Source of the DNA: Adenophora triphylla var. japonica
Lineage: Eukaryota; Streptophyta; Magnoliopsida; Asterales; Campanulaceae
Direction of reading: 5' to 3'
Length of the DNA: 64,000 bases
Assembly (NCBI GenBank): GCA_022495995.1
Contig: JAFEMH010000939.1
Coordinates: 372,001-436,000 of the forward strand
Below, one piece after another: positions 1 through 11,939 of the stretch. The notes under the pieces are model-generated. The model was not told the origin of the DNA. It ran no database searches and saw only the letters and a list, made by a program, of their open reading frames with translations. Within the stretch, counting starts at the first letter, position 1, and every line of letters starts with the position of its first letter. A program made the position numbers and the translations under genes.

Positions 1-743
1 TACACCGCTTTGCGAATACATGTGCAAGAGACATGGAACTCCTCATGTCGTTGCATATTGTGAAATCTGAACTAATTACGATAATTGTGCACCACCCCAT
101 TTTGATAAAATTTGCAGTCATGTTTAGAGTTGCTTGAAGAAGATGACGTTCAGATTCGGTCTTGGACATGATTCAGTTCTGTTGAAGTAGTAGTGCACCA
201 CACCATTTTAGTATCATCAAGAAATTCAATAAGGTAACATCCTACAACAATGTATTCGTCATTCAATCTCAATATATCGGTTGTACTACTAATCCATTTT
301 TTGTCTGGTTTATTCATAATTTTGTATTCGAACAGCGGGGAGATATTTGATAGCATAAAAAATAAATGCATGGCTGGTAAGTAATAGCACTAGATTACTT
401 AGTATTAATACTCAATCATTTTAGACATTCTTCTGAAGTTTAACCATCATTTTTGTGTATATGAGCAGCCATCTAAGTGTTTTGGTGATCACAACTTTGA
501 GGAGTTTGCGACAAGATGTTATGATGCATGAGCTAAACTCATCTGTGGCTGTTGCAGAACCACACCTTCTACCATTATAGGGATTTGAGGGTCTTAAAAC
601 AGAGATCCTGATATCTCGAGTTACATGTTTATATACTTTCTTGAGTGGTATGTATATTTATCATAGGTCCCACTTTATCGTTTGGATAGTTTATGGTTGT
701 AAAAAAATGTATTCTAGAGAAAGCAAGACGAATTTAATTCTTA
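1..743. other. Intergenic DNA, nothing recognised
   Basis: AT-rich sequence with no long open frame, no splice-bounded exon and no repeat that I can name. Short open frames here have no recognisable domain. Confidence 0.5.
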
Positions 744-840
744 CTCCCTCCGTCCCTAACTGAATGTCAAAAAGAGTTTCAAATTAAAATTGAGGGCAAA
801 TTTGAATTTTTTTTTAACATTCATTTAGGGACAAAGGGTG
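744..840. mobile_element. Short Stowaway-like MITE
   Basis: The element starts CTCCCTCCGTCCCTAA and ends in the imperfect complement (TTAGGGACAAAGGG), flanked by TA on both sides (742-743 and 841-842). Inverted ends plus a TA target duplication are the Tc1/mariner Stowaway signature. At about 97 bp it has no coding capacity. The same end sequence recurs more than ten times in this window. Confidence 0.7.
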
Positions 841-1007
841 TACTTTTTCTTCTTCATGTTACAGCATATTCATTGGAAGTATGTATGACAACATATATAG
901 AATTTTTCTCAAATAATACCTTTTTACTTTTTTATTTACCAATTTTTTATTTATCAAAGTGACTTACTGTTCAAAGTTTTGCCCAAAATGTCTCACTTTT
1001 TTTAAAC

Positions 1008-1156
1008 TCGCTACACCCTGTAGCGATTTTAAAATTTTCCGTTTAAAATCGCTACACGGTGTAGCGATTTTAAATTTGTTAAAATTTATTTTAATATTTA
1101 TGATATTTAAAAAAAAAAACTAAATTGAAATCGCTACACGAAGTAGCGATTTCAAT
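1008..1156. repeat. Three TCGCTACA palindromes
   Basis: Three inverted repeats share the arm TCGCTACA. They lie at 1008-1026, at 1045-1071 (13-bp perfect arms around one base) and at 1124-1156 (14-bp arms around a 5-base loop). Each arm pair stays complementary although the centre changes (CCC, G, ACGAA). No gene explains them. They could be hairpins, protein sites or subterminal repeats of an unrecognised transposon. Confidence 0.7.
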
Positions 1157-2590
1157 AGAACCAAGCCAAAGTCCGTACGTCCAACACTCCAACCAAAACA
1201 ATAAATAAAGTTTGTACTTCGTCCCGTCCCACTTTAAATTACAAAATAAAAATATAAAAATTATATATTAATAAAGAAAATTAAATAGAAATATTATTTT
1301 TTCTATCTCAAATAAATATTTTAAAAAATGTACTTCTATAAAAAATTATATTTTTCGTTTCAAAAATAAATATTACTTTCGACTCAAAATGAATAATCAA
1401 AAATTAATACTACATTTTTTATCCCAAAAAAATGAGCATTACTTCTTTCGTCTCAATGAATATTTAAAAAAATTATACTCTTCATTTGCCTCAAAAATTA
1501 ATATTATATTTTGAGGCGAAGACACTAACATTACAAACATTAATTTTAATTTTAGAGCGAATGAAGTATAATCATTTTTATTCCCTCTAAAATTCGGATA
1601 ATGCAATTGAAATTTATGATAAACTGAAATATAATCATAAATTGTTTGGTGCCCAAAATTCGGATAATGCAATTTAAAATTTTGATAAGATATATCTAAC
1701 TTTAAAATTCGGATAATGCAATTGAAATTTATGATAAACTGAAAAATATAGGCTTTAAAATAAAATTGTTATCTCTTCAATATGACTTATTTCGGATAAT
1801 GCACTTATTTCGAATAATATAATTATGCACTTATTTCTGATAATGCACTTATTTCGGTTTGAGTTTATATTTTCAATAAACTTTCAATATATTCAAAATC
1901 TAATATAATTATGCACTTATTTCTGATAATGCACTTATTTCTGATAATGCACTTATTTCGGTTTGAGTTTATATTTTCAATATGACTTATTTCGATTTGT
2001 TATCTCTTCAATTTTCAACTCATTTTTATTTCAAGTAAGACTTGATTAAGGGCATTATTGTAATATTATTAGTTAAAGTTAATTTGAAATTTAAAATAAA
2101 AATTCCCTCTTAATTAGAAGTTGATTGATTTAATCAGTTTTGAATTTTGAAAACTAATGGTTACCTAAATTTAAGCACAATTTTTGAATAATTCAAACTC
2201 TTTAGGTGATAATTGTGGAGATATAATTATTAGTAATTTTCAAAATTTAAAATAATTAGTAATTTTTGAAATTAAAAATAGATACCAGACTAAATTTCAA
2301 TTTAACCATAAATTTCAATTTAAAATAATTAGTAATTTTTGAAATGTAAAAGACATGTCAGAATGAATTTCAATTTAACCATAAATTTCGTATACAGTTT
2401 CTAGAAATCAATAGAAATTCAAAATTTAAAATAATTAGTAATTTTCGAAAATTTAAAATAATTAGTAATTTTCGAAATTTAAAAGAGATGCTAGAATAAT
2501 TAGTAATTTTCAATTACAATAGAAATTCGAAATTTAAAATAATTAGTAATTTTCGAAAATTTAAAATAATTAGTAATTTTCGAAACATAT
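1157..2590. repeat. AT-rich direct repeats
   Basis: There are two repeat fields. From about 1594 to 2000, phrases such as CGGATAATGCAATTGAAATT and TAATGCACTTATTTC recur in tandem or near tandem. From about 2215 to 2590, AATAATTAGTAATTTT with a GAAATTTAAA linker recurs at least seven times. There is no coding sequence. The second field directly precedes the Helitron coding region and may include its unrecognised 5' end. Confidence 0.6.
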
Positions 2591-2659
2591 AACACTTTCC
2601 ACGGCACGCTCCTTTAGCCATAAAAAATTGGACGACCGAGAAAAACTATTTCTTCTTCT

Positions 2660-3290
2660 TTGGATTCTATTACGACAAATTTGTTAAAAGACGGTGGGAA
2701 AAGAAAAATCGGGAGACCAAGAAAGATAGCTGCTTCTATTTTGGAATCTTCAAAGATAAATTTGGATGTTGATGGATTCAGTTCTGCAATTGAAGTTGAA
2801 TTAATGAAAAACAATCCTATATCTGGTAAGTTATATGTTTGATTTATTAGTCAACTATATATTTTAAAGAGCTAAAATAAATATATTAATCGTTCTCAAT
2901 ATTCTTTTGACATTGTAGGAACATATAATGTAACAGTAGCAAATAATACAACATTATTATCTCCTACTGTAAATTTAGGTAATGATTTTTTTTAATTGTT
3001 CAACATTCGATATTTTTAAATAAAACTATTTATTATTACAAATTATTATTCAATAGTTTATGATAAATATTTCATTAATACTAAGTCATATATTCCATTT
3101 GTATACAGAATCCGCGTTAATAAATAATTCTCGCATGCATGCGACAACAAGTGAGTCGTTAATAAATCAGAAGGAAAAATCCAAGAAAGCGCGCGTCGGT
3201 AGAAAGCAAAAAGATTCGGACGAACAATATAATACAGGTGTTTATTATTTTATTTTTTCTCAAGTATATATTATATTATTATTTTCTCTG
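2660..3290 (+). CDS. Helitron N-terminal exons with AT-hook
   Basis: The first open segment (2660-2842) carries a basic GRP core inside KRKIGRPRK, the AT-hook pattern that binds the minor groove of AT-rich DNA. A second segment from about 3060 continues with Lys/Arg-rich sequence (KKARVGRKQK). Both end near GT-type donor-like sites, so I read them as exons of the Helitron leader region rather than separate genes. They lie immediately upstream of the Rep region on the same strand. Similar short basic exons precede Rep in many plant Helitrons. Product function is inferred from the motif only, and the start codon is uncertain. Confidence 0.5.
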
Positions 3291-3340
3291 TATAGCCAAT
3301 GAATTACTAACATAATTTAAATATTTATCAATATATTGTA

Positions 3341-5986
3341 GTTTATGGGGATATAGGCGAATCGGAGTACGAATGTGCGAAATGTGGTGCGATGTTCTGG
3401 TATGATGAAAGGTTAAAAAGTACGCAAGCATCAACACAACCTAAATTTTCATTATGCTGCATGAATGGAAAAGTTCAGATTGACCCATTAGTGCAGCCAC
3501 CTAAGTTATTGAGTGATCTCTTAAAATTAATGCTTTCATATGATAGGTTCTTTATTACCTAATGACGGCCATCCCCCCCCCTCCCGTTTTTCTCAGCTTT
3601 ATATCTATGACACGGATAATAAAGTTAAAAATAGAATTAATGATTTCAGGTACGTTTTTATTTAATTATTCGAGAATTATAATGTATATTACATATATTG
3701 TATGACTATCTTCTATTTATATGTCTGATTCTTTCACACAAGCAGGAAAGATAAAGATAAGCTTTCTCCATTCGATGAGTCATTTGTCAGCCGATTTGAA
3801 AAATATGATCGATGTGCATAACCCTTGCGCATCGTACGCATAATGGCCGTGAGCACATATTGGAATGAAGAAAGATATTAAATTGAGGCTTATAGGAAAG
3901 CGGGATAGAGATGGAAAACCGTTTAATATGCCGAATGACCTCGGAAGGTCGCTGCTATAATTGAAGGTCATATTGATGATTCGGGTGATGTTAGGGACAT
4001 TGTTATTGAAAAGCAGAATGGGGATCTGAACATATTCATGAATTTGATAAATCTTACCTTCCTCTACATTATCCTCTGTTATTTGTATACGGTAAAGATG
4101 GATATTTCACAGACATTCCGAGAAATAAACCTCCCGGGGCAAAGAGATCAAGTTTGTCAATAAAAGAGTTTTTATCTTTTCGACTTCAGGAGAGGATAAG
4201 AGAAGGATCACAACTTATGAGAAGCGGTCGGTTCTTTGCGGCAATTTATGGTTGATGCATATGTTATGATGGATACACAGAGGCTTCAATGTATACGTTA
4301 TAATCGGCCTACTCTTCGGATGGAAACTTATAAAAATCGCCGGATGCATCGTTAAGGGGAGATACCGGCGAAGCATCTGGGAGACGAATTATATTGCCAT
4401 CCTCTTATACCGGCGGGCAGCGGTGGATGACTCAAAATTACCAGGATTCTCTCGCTATGTGTAAATGGACTGGGTATCCGTCACTTTTCATAACATTTAC
4501 GTGTAATCCTAAATGGCCGGAGATTACGAGATTCTGTAAAAAATATGGCATTAAGCCTGAGGATAGGCCTGATGTATTAAACAGGGTATTTAGAATGAAG
4601 CTTAATCAGATGATTGCAGATTTCAAGGAAGGCAAAGTATTTGGCACCCCAAAAGCAAGTAAGTAAATCTTTAAATATTATTTGTTTTCCTCTTATTGTT
4701 TTGTCATTTATATTTTTTTTATTAGCATGTTCCTCTTATTTTGTTAATTGATTCATGCAGTTATTTATACGGTGGAGTTTCAGAAGAGGGGCCTTCCGCA
4801 TGCTCATATTCTTCTCTTTCTTAACCATCAGGATCAGGGTCATAATCCTGAAGATATTGACAAGTGGATTATTGCTGAGATTCCTGACAAGGAGAAATAT
4901 CCTAGATTATACGAGGCAGTTGCTGAATATATGTTGCATGGACCATGTGGTGCTGCTAATCCTAAATCTCCGTGTATGAATCACAACAGGTGCTCAAAGA
5001 AATTCCCTAAATCATTTAATGATCGCACTCGTGTAGACGAGAATGGGTATCATGTATATAGGCGAAGAGACACGGGTTTCATAATTGATAAGGGTGGAGT
5101 TGCTCTCGACAATCGTTCAGTCGTCCCCTTCAATCCATATCTTTTGCTAAAGTACGAAGCTCACATAAATGTCGAGCAGTGCAATCAGAGGAAGGCAATC
5201 AAGTATTTGTTCAAGTATATAAACAAGGGAACCGACAGGATATGCCTTGCAATCGAAAATGATGAGGTGAAAAGGCAAATTGATTGTCGATATGTCTCTA
5301 CGTATGAAGCTATGTGGAGGATTTTCGGATTCGACATACATTATCGGACCCCTCCTGTTGAGCGCTTGGCTTTTCACTTGGAGGGTGACCATAGTATCCC
5401 CTTCAAGGATGGAGACTTTCTTCCTGATGTTTTGGATAAAGCGACAGTTAAAGAATCTCAATTTATGAAGTGGATGGAGTATAACAGTATTCATTCAGAG
5501 GCTCAGAAATATAAATACTGTGAATTTCCTCATCATTTCGTATGGGATAAAACTAAACGTGAATGGCGTCCGAGGAAAGATAAACGTTTTGCAGTGGGGA
5601 ATATTTATCATGTTCCAATGAATTGCGGAGAATTGTATTACCTCAGGATAATGTTGAATCATGTAGCAGGTCCCATGGAATTCAAGGATTTGAGAACTGT
5701 AAATCGCGTTGTTCATCCCGATTTCAAATCTGCATGTTACGCTCTGAGATTATTAGATGATGACAAGGAATATGTTGATGGAATTATAGAAGCGAGTCAT
5801 TGGAGGTTGCCCGATAGTCTGAGAAGACTATTTTCTATGTTGCTACTATCTAATAGTATATCGAATCCGGGAGAGGTATGGGAGAAGACTTGGCACTTAT
5901 TATCTGATGATATAGAGTACAAGTATCGGAGGATGCACGATAATTCGGGTATTCCGTCCCATGTTTACATATTTGTTCTACAATAA
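3341..5986 (+). pseudogene. Helitron Rep (HUH endonuclease) region, broken
   Basis: Rep nicks and joins single-stranded DNA during rolling-circle transposition. A CAKCGAMFW and CC pair at 3341-3545 matches the Helitron zinc-ribbon-like leader. 4394-4666 encodes the Helitron-like N domain (SYTGGQRWMTQNYQD). 4748-5986 (412 codons) carries the HUH motif in RGLPHAHIL and the two-tyrosine motif in KAIKYLFKYINKG, both apparently intact. Between 3545 and 4394 the homology continues in shifting frames, so at least three indels or stops are present (for example near 3580, 3830 and 4240). A gap at 4660-4760 has GTAAGT and CAG ends and looks like an intron. The helicase follows on the same strand. The family assignment is firm; the exact exon model is not. 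Confidence 0.85.
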
Positions 5987-6064
5987 ATATCAATTATGAT
6001 TTTATTTCTACTTTACAATTATACAATATGATTCTATATATTTATCTATATTAATATATTTATT

Positions 6065-7929
6065 TTGTTTTTTATAATTTCAGGTTTGAAATTAATTAAT
6101 GAACAGGTCCAGAATCTTGCTTTGGCGAAAATTGAGAAGTTACTGATCGAGAATTGCAGCAGTCTCCATAAATTTAAAGGCATGCCTAAATCGGTGGGCA
6201 ATGTCATTGGTGATGCGAGAAATAAGCTCATTCTAGATGAGACATCTTATGGCATTGATGAGATGAAAGCTGAGCACTTCAGATTACATCCTCGCAATGT
6301 AGAGCAAAAGAGTGTTTATGATAAGATTATGTCTATTGATCGAGGAAACGGTGGTGTGTTTTTCCTCTATGGTTATGGTGGTACAGGAAAGACCTTCTTA
6401 TGGAAAACACTGTGTTCTGCATTAAGGAGCAGGAGAGATATTGTTCTTCCTGTTGCTTCCAGTGGCATAGCTTCATTGCTCCTTCAGAAAGGTAGGACCG
6501 CGCATTCTAGGTTCGGTATCCCGATACAGGTAAACGAGAGCTCAACTTGCAGTAAACTAAAGTCGGGTACGGATGAGGCAGCACTTCTACAGAAAACCAA
6601 ACTAATTATATGGGACGAAGCTCCAATGGCTCATAAACATTGTTTTGAGGCTCTCGATAGTAGCCTCCGAGATATTATTCGTACACCCGAGGGGAGATAT
6701 TCCAATAAACCATTTGGTGGTTTAGTTATTGTATTCGGTGGTGACTTCATGAGATTTTACCTGTTGTTCCTAAAGGGAGTATGCATGATATTGTGCATGC
6801 TGCACTTTGTTCATCCAAAATATGGAAAGACTGTGAGGTTCTCAGATTGACGCATAATATGAGATTGCAGGTAATTCTTAAATAGCCTTTATTCATCTAC
6901 TTAAATATTTTTATTTCAATTTAAGTAATTTGTATATATTTAACTTAATGTAGGGTGATTCTACTTCTCATAATTCCGAAGAGATAAGAGATTTCGCTCA
7001 GTGGCTCTGGCTCTTGAGTGTCGGAGATGGGATTGCCGGTGGAGATAATGACGGGGAAATTGACAATAACCTTCCCGATGATATATTGATTCGAGAGGCT
7101 TCAGATCCTATTGCAAAAATAGTCGAATCTATATATCCTGACTTATTGCAAAATAAGGATGTCGAAGGATCTCCAGACTAGAGCTGTGCTTGCTCCAACA
7201 AATGAGATTGTCGATAACATAAATGATTATGTCATGTCACTCTTTTCCGGGAGACGTAGTTGAATATATGAGTCTGATGCCATTTGTAAGGATGAGGATG
7301 ATGAAAATGGTGCTGAAGATATATTCTCACCTGAATTTCTAAACACTATCAAGTGTTTTGGATTGGCAAATCACATTATTAAGCTGAAGATTGGGTGCAT
7401 AGTAATGCTTTTGAAAAATCTTGATCAAGCTGCTGAATTATGTAACGGCACCAGAATGATTGTCACTCAATTAGGTAAATACATTAATTTTTTATTTTTT
7501 ATATACATATAATTTAATACTTAATTTTGTTACATATATGTAGGTAAGCACGTAGTAGAAGCCAAGATGCTTTGGGGAAAGAATGTTGGCATGAAGGTGC
7601 TTATTCCTAGAATGATAATGTCTCCGTCAGATGTGACAAAATTTTCGGTAAGATTCCAAAGAAGGCAATTTCCACTTGCCGTTTCTTTTGCTATGACAAT
7701 CAACAAGAGTCAGGGACAATCTCTTTCCCATGAAGGACTACATCTTTCACAACCTCGTTTTCAAATCACGGACAACTTTATGTAGCATTTTCCGTAGTAA
7801 CCAAAGAAGAGAGACTTAAAGTTATTATTTGTGATTCGGTATGCTCAAACATATGACAAGACGCCGAATGTAGTCTACAAGGAAGTTTTCGATGACTACG
7901 AGAATTTATGTCGCACAATTTGTGGTTAA
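6065..7929 (+). pseudogene. Helitron PIF1-type helicase, broken
   Basis: This is the 5'-3' DNA helicase half of RepHel. 6065-6850 has Walker A GYGGTGKT, Walker B IIWDEAPM and the motif III region GGLVIVFGGDF. Just after GGDF (near 6750) the expected ILPVVPKGS continues in another frame, which marks an indel. 6958-7475 continues in shifted frames. 7543-7785 has motif V/VI (FAMTINKSQGQS). Near 7765 another frame change is needed to reach HGQLYVAFS, and a further stop and shift occur before the Helitron-typical VYKEVFDDY close to the end. At least four lesions make it non-functional. Introns with GT/AG ends seem to lie at about 6870-6953 and 7474-7542. Confidence 0.85.
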
Positions 7930-8311
7930 ACAAAAGTATTGCAATTTCTTATTATTTTCTTTGTTTTTATTTAAATATATAGGAGATGGAAGAGATTATG
8001 TTGACACTTAGGCACACACTATTAAACTCACGCTATTGTAACCATATCTCTTCATCTTTCAAAGTTGTAACACTAAAATCTTAATAATGTTTTTTGGTTA
8101 GGCAGGGACCTAACCTCCCGTCGTTTTGTGCCGGCGAGATAGTTGTCTCAAGGGCTTTTCACGTTATATCATGTGTCAACATCTTTTTTCTGTATTAATT
8201 ATACTCCTAATATCCGCTACATTGATTATCAATTTCGATTTATATTGTTACTTAAAAATCAAATAAAACACATAAATAATTATTTATTTAATCAAAAAAA
8301 AAAATTATTCA

Positions 8312-8340
8312 CCGTCGGATACCGACGGGTTACTGACTAG
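8312..8340 (+). other. Helitron 3' terminus: hairpin plus CTAG
   Basis: CCGTCGG (8312-8318), loop ATA, and CCGACGG (8322-8328) form a perfect 7-bp stem. Eight bases then lead to CTAG (8337-8340), followed by host T. This matches the Helitron rule of a hairpin about 10 bases before CTRR and insertion between A and T. Confidence 0.85.
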
Positions 8341-8525
8341 TTTAATCAAAATGATAAATTAGTGTATATACTATCCTGTCATTAAGATAGTTTTGCTTTA
8401 ATTTTAATGTTTATCTTAATTAAATTTGAACTAACATTTTATTCAAATTTAATTCCCCTCTTGAAATTAAGATTAGTATTGATACATAATTAATATTTAA
8501 AATTATTATTGATGCATGATTAATA

Positions 8526-8938
8526 CTCCCTCCGTCCCACTTCAAGGTCCCTACTTTTCCTTTTGGTCCGTCCAACTTCAAGTGGTCCGTCCAACTTCAA
8601 GGTTCCCTTCCATAAATAAAAAGTTTTGAATATATTTATATCCTTATGATTTAATATATTTACAAAAAAACCATTCATTATATCCTTATAAAGTTAACAT
8701 ATTTACAAAAAAACCAATCATTAACTTAATATTCCTCTCACTCATTCTCTCTCCTATTAATATTTTTAACTTTTATATTCTCTCTCCTCTAATCTTTTAC
8801 CCATTTTCAAAAAAATCAATCATTAACTACTATTCCCTATCCCACATTTAATTTTTACATTATCTCTCTTCTATTCTAAACAACACAATTTTTTTTTCTT
8901 AAAAAGCGTGTAACCCACTTGGTGCGGGACGGAGGGAG
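8526..8938. mobile_element. Stowaway-like MITE, 413 bp
   Basis: It starts CTCCCTCCGTCCCACTTC and ends GGGACGGAGGGAG, flanked by TA (8524-8525, 8939-8940). The CCGTCCAACTTCAAG phrase near the 5' end is duplicated. No coding capacity. Confidence 0.75.
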
Positions 8939-9310
8939 TAATTTGTAAAGTTTTAATTCTAATTCTTTCAATGTATGGTTAAAAAAGAATTTGGATCCAA
9001 AAGTTTAATTTAAAGGCGACAAATATCTTCAATCTTCTAATTCTTTCTTCTTAATAATTTTCTATTGAATCACTAATTTGTGATATTATTAATTTCCGCT
9101 TATTAATTTTAAATTTTCAATTAATAAATGTAAAATTAGGATTTTGTTTTTTAGATTTTTCTTTTAGTTTTTTATTTCTTTAAATTTTGTTTCTTATTAG
9201 GGTTCTTTTTGTTGTGTGCAATTTATGTTTGTGTATGTATTTTGCAGTAACTTAGTTATCATTATATATTCTTCTCTTCCTGTTTCTTGTTGAGCCGTAA
9301 ATTTTCAAGA

Positions 9311-10242
9311 CTAAGACTCAGTTTGTTTCAAAGGAAAATGTTTTACGGAAAATGATTTCCGTAAAATGTTTTTCGAAAAATGAATTTCCTGTAAAATGTT
9401 TTTTGAAAAATGAGATAAACATGTTTTTGACTGTTTGGTAAGGAAAATATTTTTTGAAAAAAATTTCATGTGTTTAATGAAAATATTTTTCAATAAAAAT
9501 ACAATTTGAAATAATTTGAGTGGGGTGGGGGCGGTGGTGGTGGTGGTGAGTGGGGTGGGAAGTTGTTTAAAATAAATTTAAAATGATTATTTTTTTTTTG
9601 ACCGGATGAGGGGGGCAGGGGTGGTGGTGGTGAGATGAGTGGGGTGGGGAGTTGTTAAAAAAATAAATTTAAAATGATTAAATTTTTTTGACACGACGGG
9701 GTGGGGGGCAGGGGTGATAGTGTTGAGTGGAGTGGGGTGAGGAGTTGTTAAAAATCAATTTTAAATGATTTTTTTACCCAACGAGGGGTGGGGGGTGAGG
9801 GTGAGTGGAGTGGAGTGGGATGGGGACTAATTAAAAATCAATTTTAAATAATTAATTTTTTTTGACCCGACGGGGGGTGGGGAGCAGGGGTGGTGGTGGT
9901 GAGTGGAGTGGGGTGGGGAGTTGTTAAAAATCAATTTTAATTGATTTTTTTTTACCCGATGGGGGGGGGCAGGGTTGGAGGTGGTGAGTGGAGTGGGGTG
10001 GGAAATTGTTAAAAATAAATTTTAAATGATTTTTTTTTTTTGACCCAACGAGGGGGGCAGTGGGTGGTGGTGGTGAGTGGGGTGGGTAACGTGGGAGTGT
10101 ATGAAAAGTTAGGTGTGTGAGGGTGTTATAGTAAAATTTCGTAAGTCATTTTACGTCGAAAATGGCGTAAAACATTTTCTGAAAAATATTAAACACCGAA
10201 AAATGGAAAAAATATTTTAGTGGCAAACAAACGGAACCTAAT
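9311..10242. mobile_element. TIR-like element (hAT-like?) with internal minisatellite
   Basis: The left edge (GTTTGTTTCAAAGGAAAATG with TTTTACGGAAAATG following) and the right edge (CATTTT with GTAAAACATTTT, then CAAACAAACGGAACC) are imperfect inverted complements over roughly 60 bp. This is a non-autonomous DNA-transposon layout. I could not fix the outer boundary or a target duplication. Most of the interior is the tandem repeat listed separately. Confidence 0.45.
9520..10090. repeat. G-rich minisatellite, about 88-bp unit
   Basis: About six to seven copies of a unit made of a G-rich half (GGTGGTGGTGAGTGG, GGGGTGGGGAG) and an AT half (TTGTTAAAAATCAATTTTAA, then poly-T and GACCCGACG). Copies differ by small indels. 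The strand asymmetry is strong: G-runs lie on the plus strand only. Confidence 0.7.
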
Positions 10243-10281
10243 TGTTCTTGTTTTGTCGTATGAAAACTATGTTATTAAATA

Positions 10282-10564
10282 CTCCCTCCGTCCCACTATA
10301 CTTGACACCCTTGAGGTGGGCACGGGAACTAAGAAGAAACAATTAAATAAAGAAAATGTGTGGTAGAAAATGAAGAGAGAGAATGAGTGGGGTAAATAGT
10401 GGTGTTGGTTGAATAAATTGAGTGGTGGAAAATGAAGAGAGAGAATTAGTGGTGGGGTCCATCTAATATAAAAATATAAAAACTAGGTTATTTTTGGAAG
10501 GTGTCAAGTATAGTGGGACGGCCCAAAATGAAAAGAAGTGTCAAGTATAGTAGGACGGAGGGAG
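10282..10564. mobile_element. Stowaway-like MITE, 283 bp
   Basis: CTCCCTCCGTCCCACTATAC at the left and its complement at the right, flanked by TA (10280-10281 and 10565-10566). A second inner copy of the right end (near 10510) suggests a duplicated or nested terminus. Confidence 0.75.
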
Positions 10565-10566
10565 TA

Positions 10567-10985
10567 TATCGTTGTCAAATGATGAATATAATGAATTGGA
10601 CTTTCACAATATACAATTATTACTTCTTGCCATGCTTGTGAAGTTAGGTTGACGATTTATGTCAAACCCGAATGTCTTAATTTATCGAGTACTCAACAAC
10701 AATTTTTTTTCCAGGATTGAATTTTGTCGAGAAGTCAATTTGATTATTGGTAGTTTGTCACAAATTACTAGATTATTTAGTAGCCTTTGTATTTGTATTT
10801 GTATTTGAGTTTACCATCCAATTTTTGTGGAGATTCTTCACATCGCTCTACATTTGTTCTATTAATCTAATGTGAAAAATAAAAGTCATCGGATGACCGA
10901 AAGGGTGAATCGATCAAATTGACGTTAAATACTTAAATAAATTGGTCTTATAAAAAATTAATTTTTTTTTAAGCTTAAGGAAAAA
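10567..10985. other. Intergenic, nothing recognised
   Basis: AT-rich sequence with no open frame over 60 codons and no repeat I can name. Confidence 0.4.
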
Positions 10986-10989
10986 TCAT

Positions 10990-11395
10990 TTCTACACTAG
11001 CATTTAATAATATATGCACTGACATTTTTCACACCGACACTTTTTTATACTAATACTGGCACATTTTTATCCTACACTGACACTTTTTATACTGACACTT
11101 AATAATACATGCACTGACACTCTACACACTAACACTTTTTTCCATTAACACTGGCACTTTGTTACACATGCACTGACACTTTTTTTACACTGAAACTTAA
11201 TATACATGCACTGACACTTTTTACACTGACACTTTGTTACACTAACACTGACACTTTGTTACACCAACATTGACACTCTTTTACATTAACAATATCACTC
11301 TTTTATACGTGTACTGACACTCAATAACACATCTACTAACACTATTTTAAACAAATACTGGCATTTTGTTAAACATCAACTGGCCCAATAATTTA
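10990..11395. repeat. Degenerate CACTGACAC tandem repeat
   Basis: The phrase CACTGACACTTTTTACACTG recurs roughly every 20-35 bases with variants (GCACTGACAC, ACTAACAC, ACTGGCAC). It has no frame that stays open, so it looks like an expanded minisatellite rather than coding sequence. Confidence 0.6.
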
Positions 11396-11400
11396 TACTA

Positions 11401-11633
11401 CCCTCCGTCCCATTACAACCCGCATAGTTTGATTTTTTTATGAAGTTTGATCATACAATTACGAGAAATTGATATATTATAATTAAATTTTAAAATTTTT
11501 AATTGTTAGTGTTGTTAGTAATAAATCAATAACAACTTTTAAAATTTCATCAAAATGTTATAATTTCTTGTTATTGTATGATCAAACTTCATAAAAAAGT
11601 CAAATTGTACGAGTTGTAATGGGACAGAGGGAG
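11401..11633. mobile_element. Fold-back Stowaway-like MITE
   Basis: CCCTCCGTCCCATTACAA at the left pairs with TTGTAATGGGACAGAGGGAG at the right, flanked by TA. The first CT is missing at the left edge. Almost the whole element is one imperfect inverted repeat. The core (ATTGTTAGTGTTGTTAGTAA) is shared with the element at 51499-51732, so both belong to one family. Confidence 0.75.
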
Positions 11634-11639
11634 TATATG

Positions 11640-11935
11640 CTGATTCAACTTCCAACCTCAGCATGTCATAGCTTTTAAACTTATATTCGGATCATAATGC
11701 CTGGAATCTCCATCACATGTATAAGCAACATCCGCCAATTCATTGGTGTTGTGGAGCAGCCAAGTAATTGTCGTATAGGAGGGCTTTCTTGGGGCTCTGG
11801 AGTATAAGGGGTGCTGCCACCCTGGCTGCATAGGGCACATCCCGCGATTTACCTCCGCCAGCATACTGAGGAACCGATACCTGGTGGTCCGTAATTAACG
11901 AGCCGGGAACCCGGATAATCAAAAAAAAAACATCC
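11640..11935 (-). other. Unresolved retroelement-like fragment
   Basis: A GC-richer island of about 300 bp ending in an A-run near 11921. On the minus strand it reads TTATCCGGGTTCCCGGCTCG after a T-run, and it has two short overlapping open frames (11658-11864 and 11740-11922) with no known domain. It may be a SINE or LINE end, but I cannot name the family. Confidence 0.25.
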
Positions 11936-11939
11936 GCCC

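Larger units (their letters stand above)
2590..8340 (+). mobile_element. Helitron, autonomous-type but decayed
   Basis: A rolling-circle transposon of the plant Helitron class. In order it has an AT-hook ORF, a Cys-rich N-terminal region, a HUH-Y2 Rep domain and a PIF1-type helicase, all on the plus strand with intron-like gaps. The 3' end is clear: a 7-bp-stem hairpin, eight bases, then CTAG followed by T at 8341. The 5' TC end was not identified, so 2590 is approximate. Several frameshifts and stops show the coding part is dead, though the 3' terminus would still be usable in trans. Confidence 0.85.
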
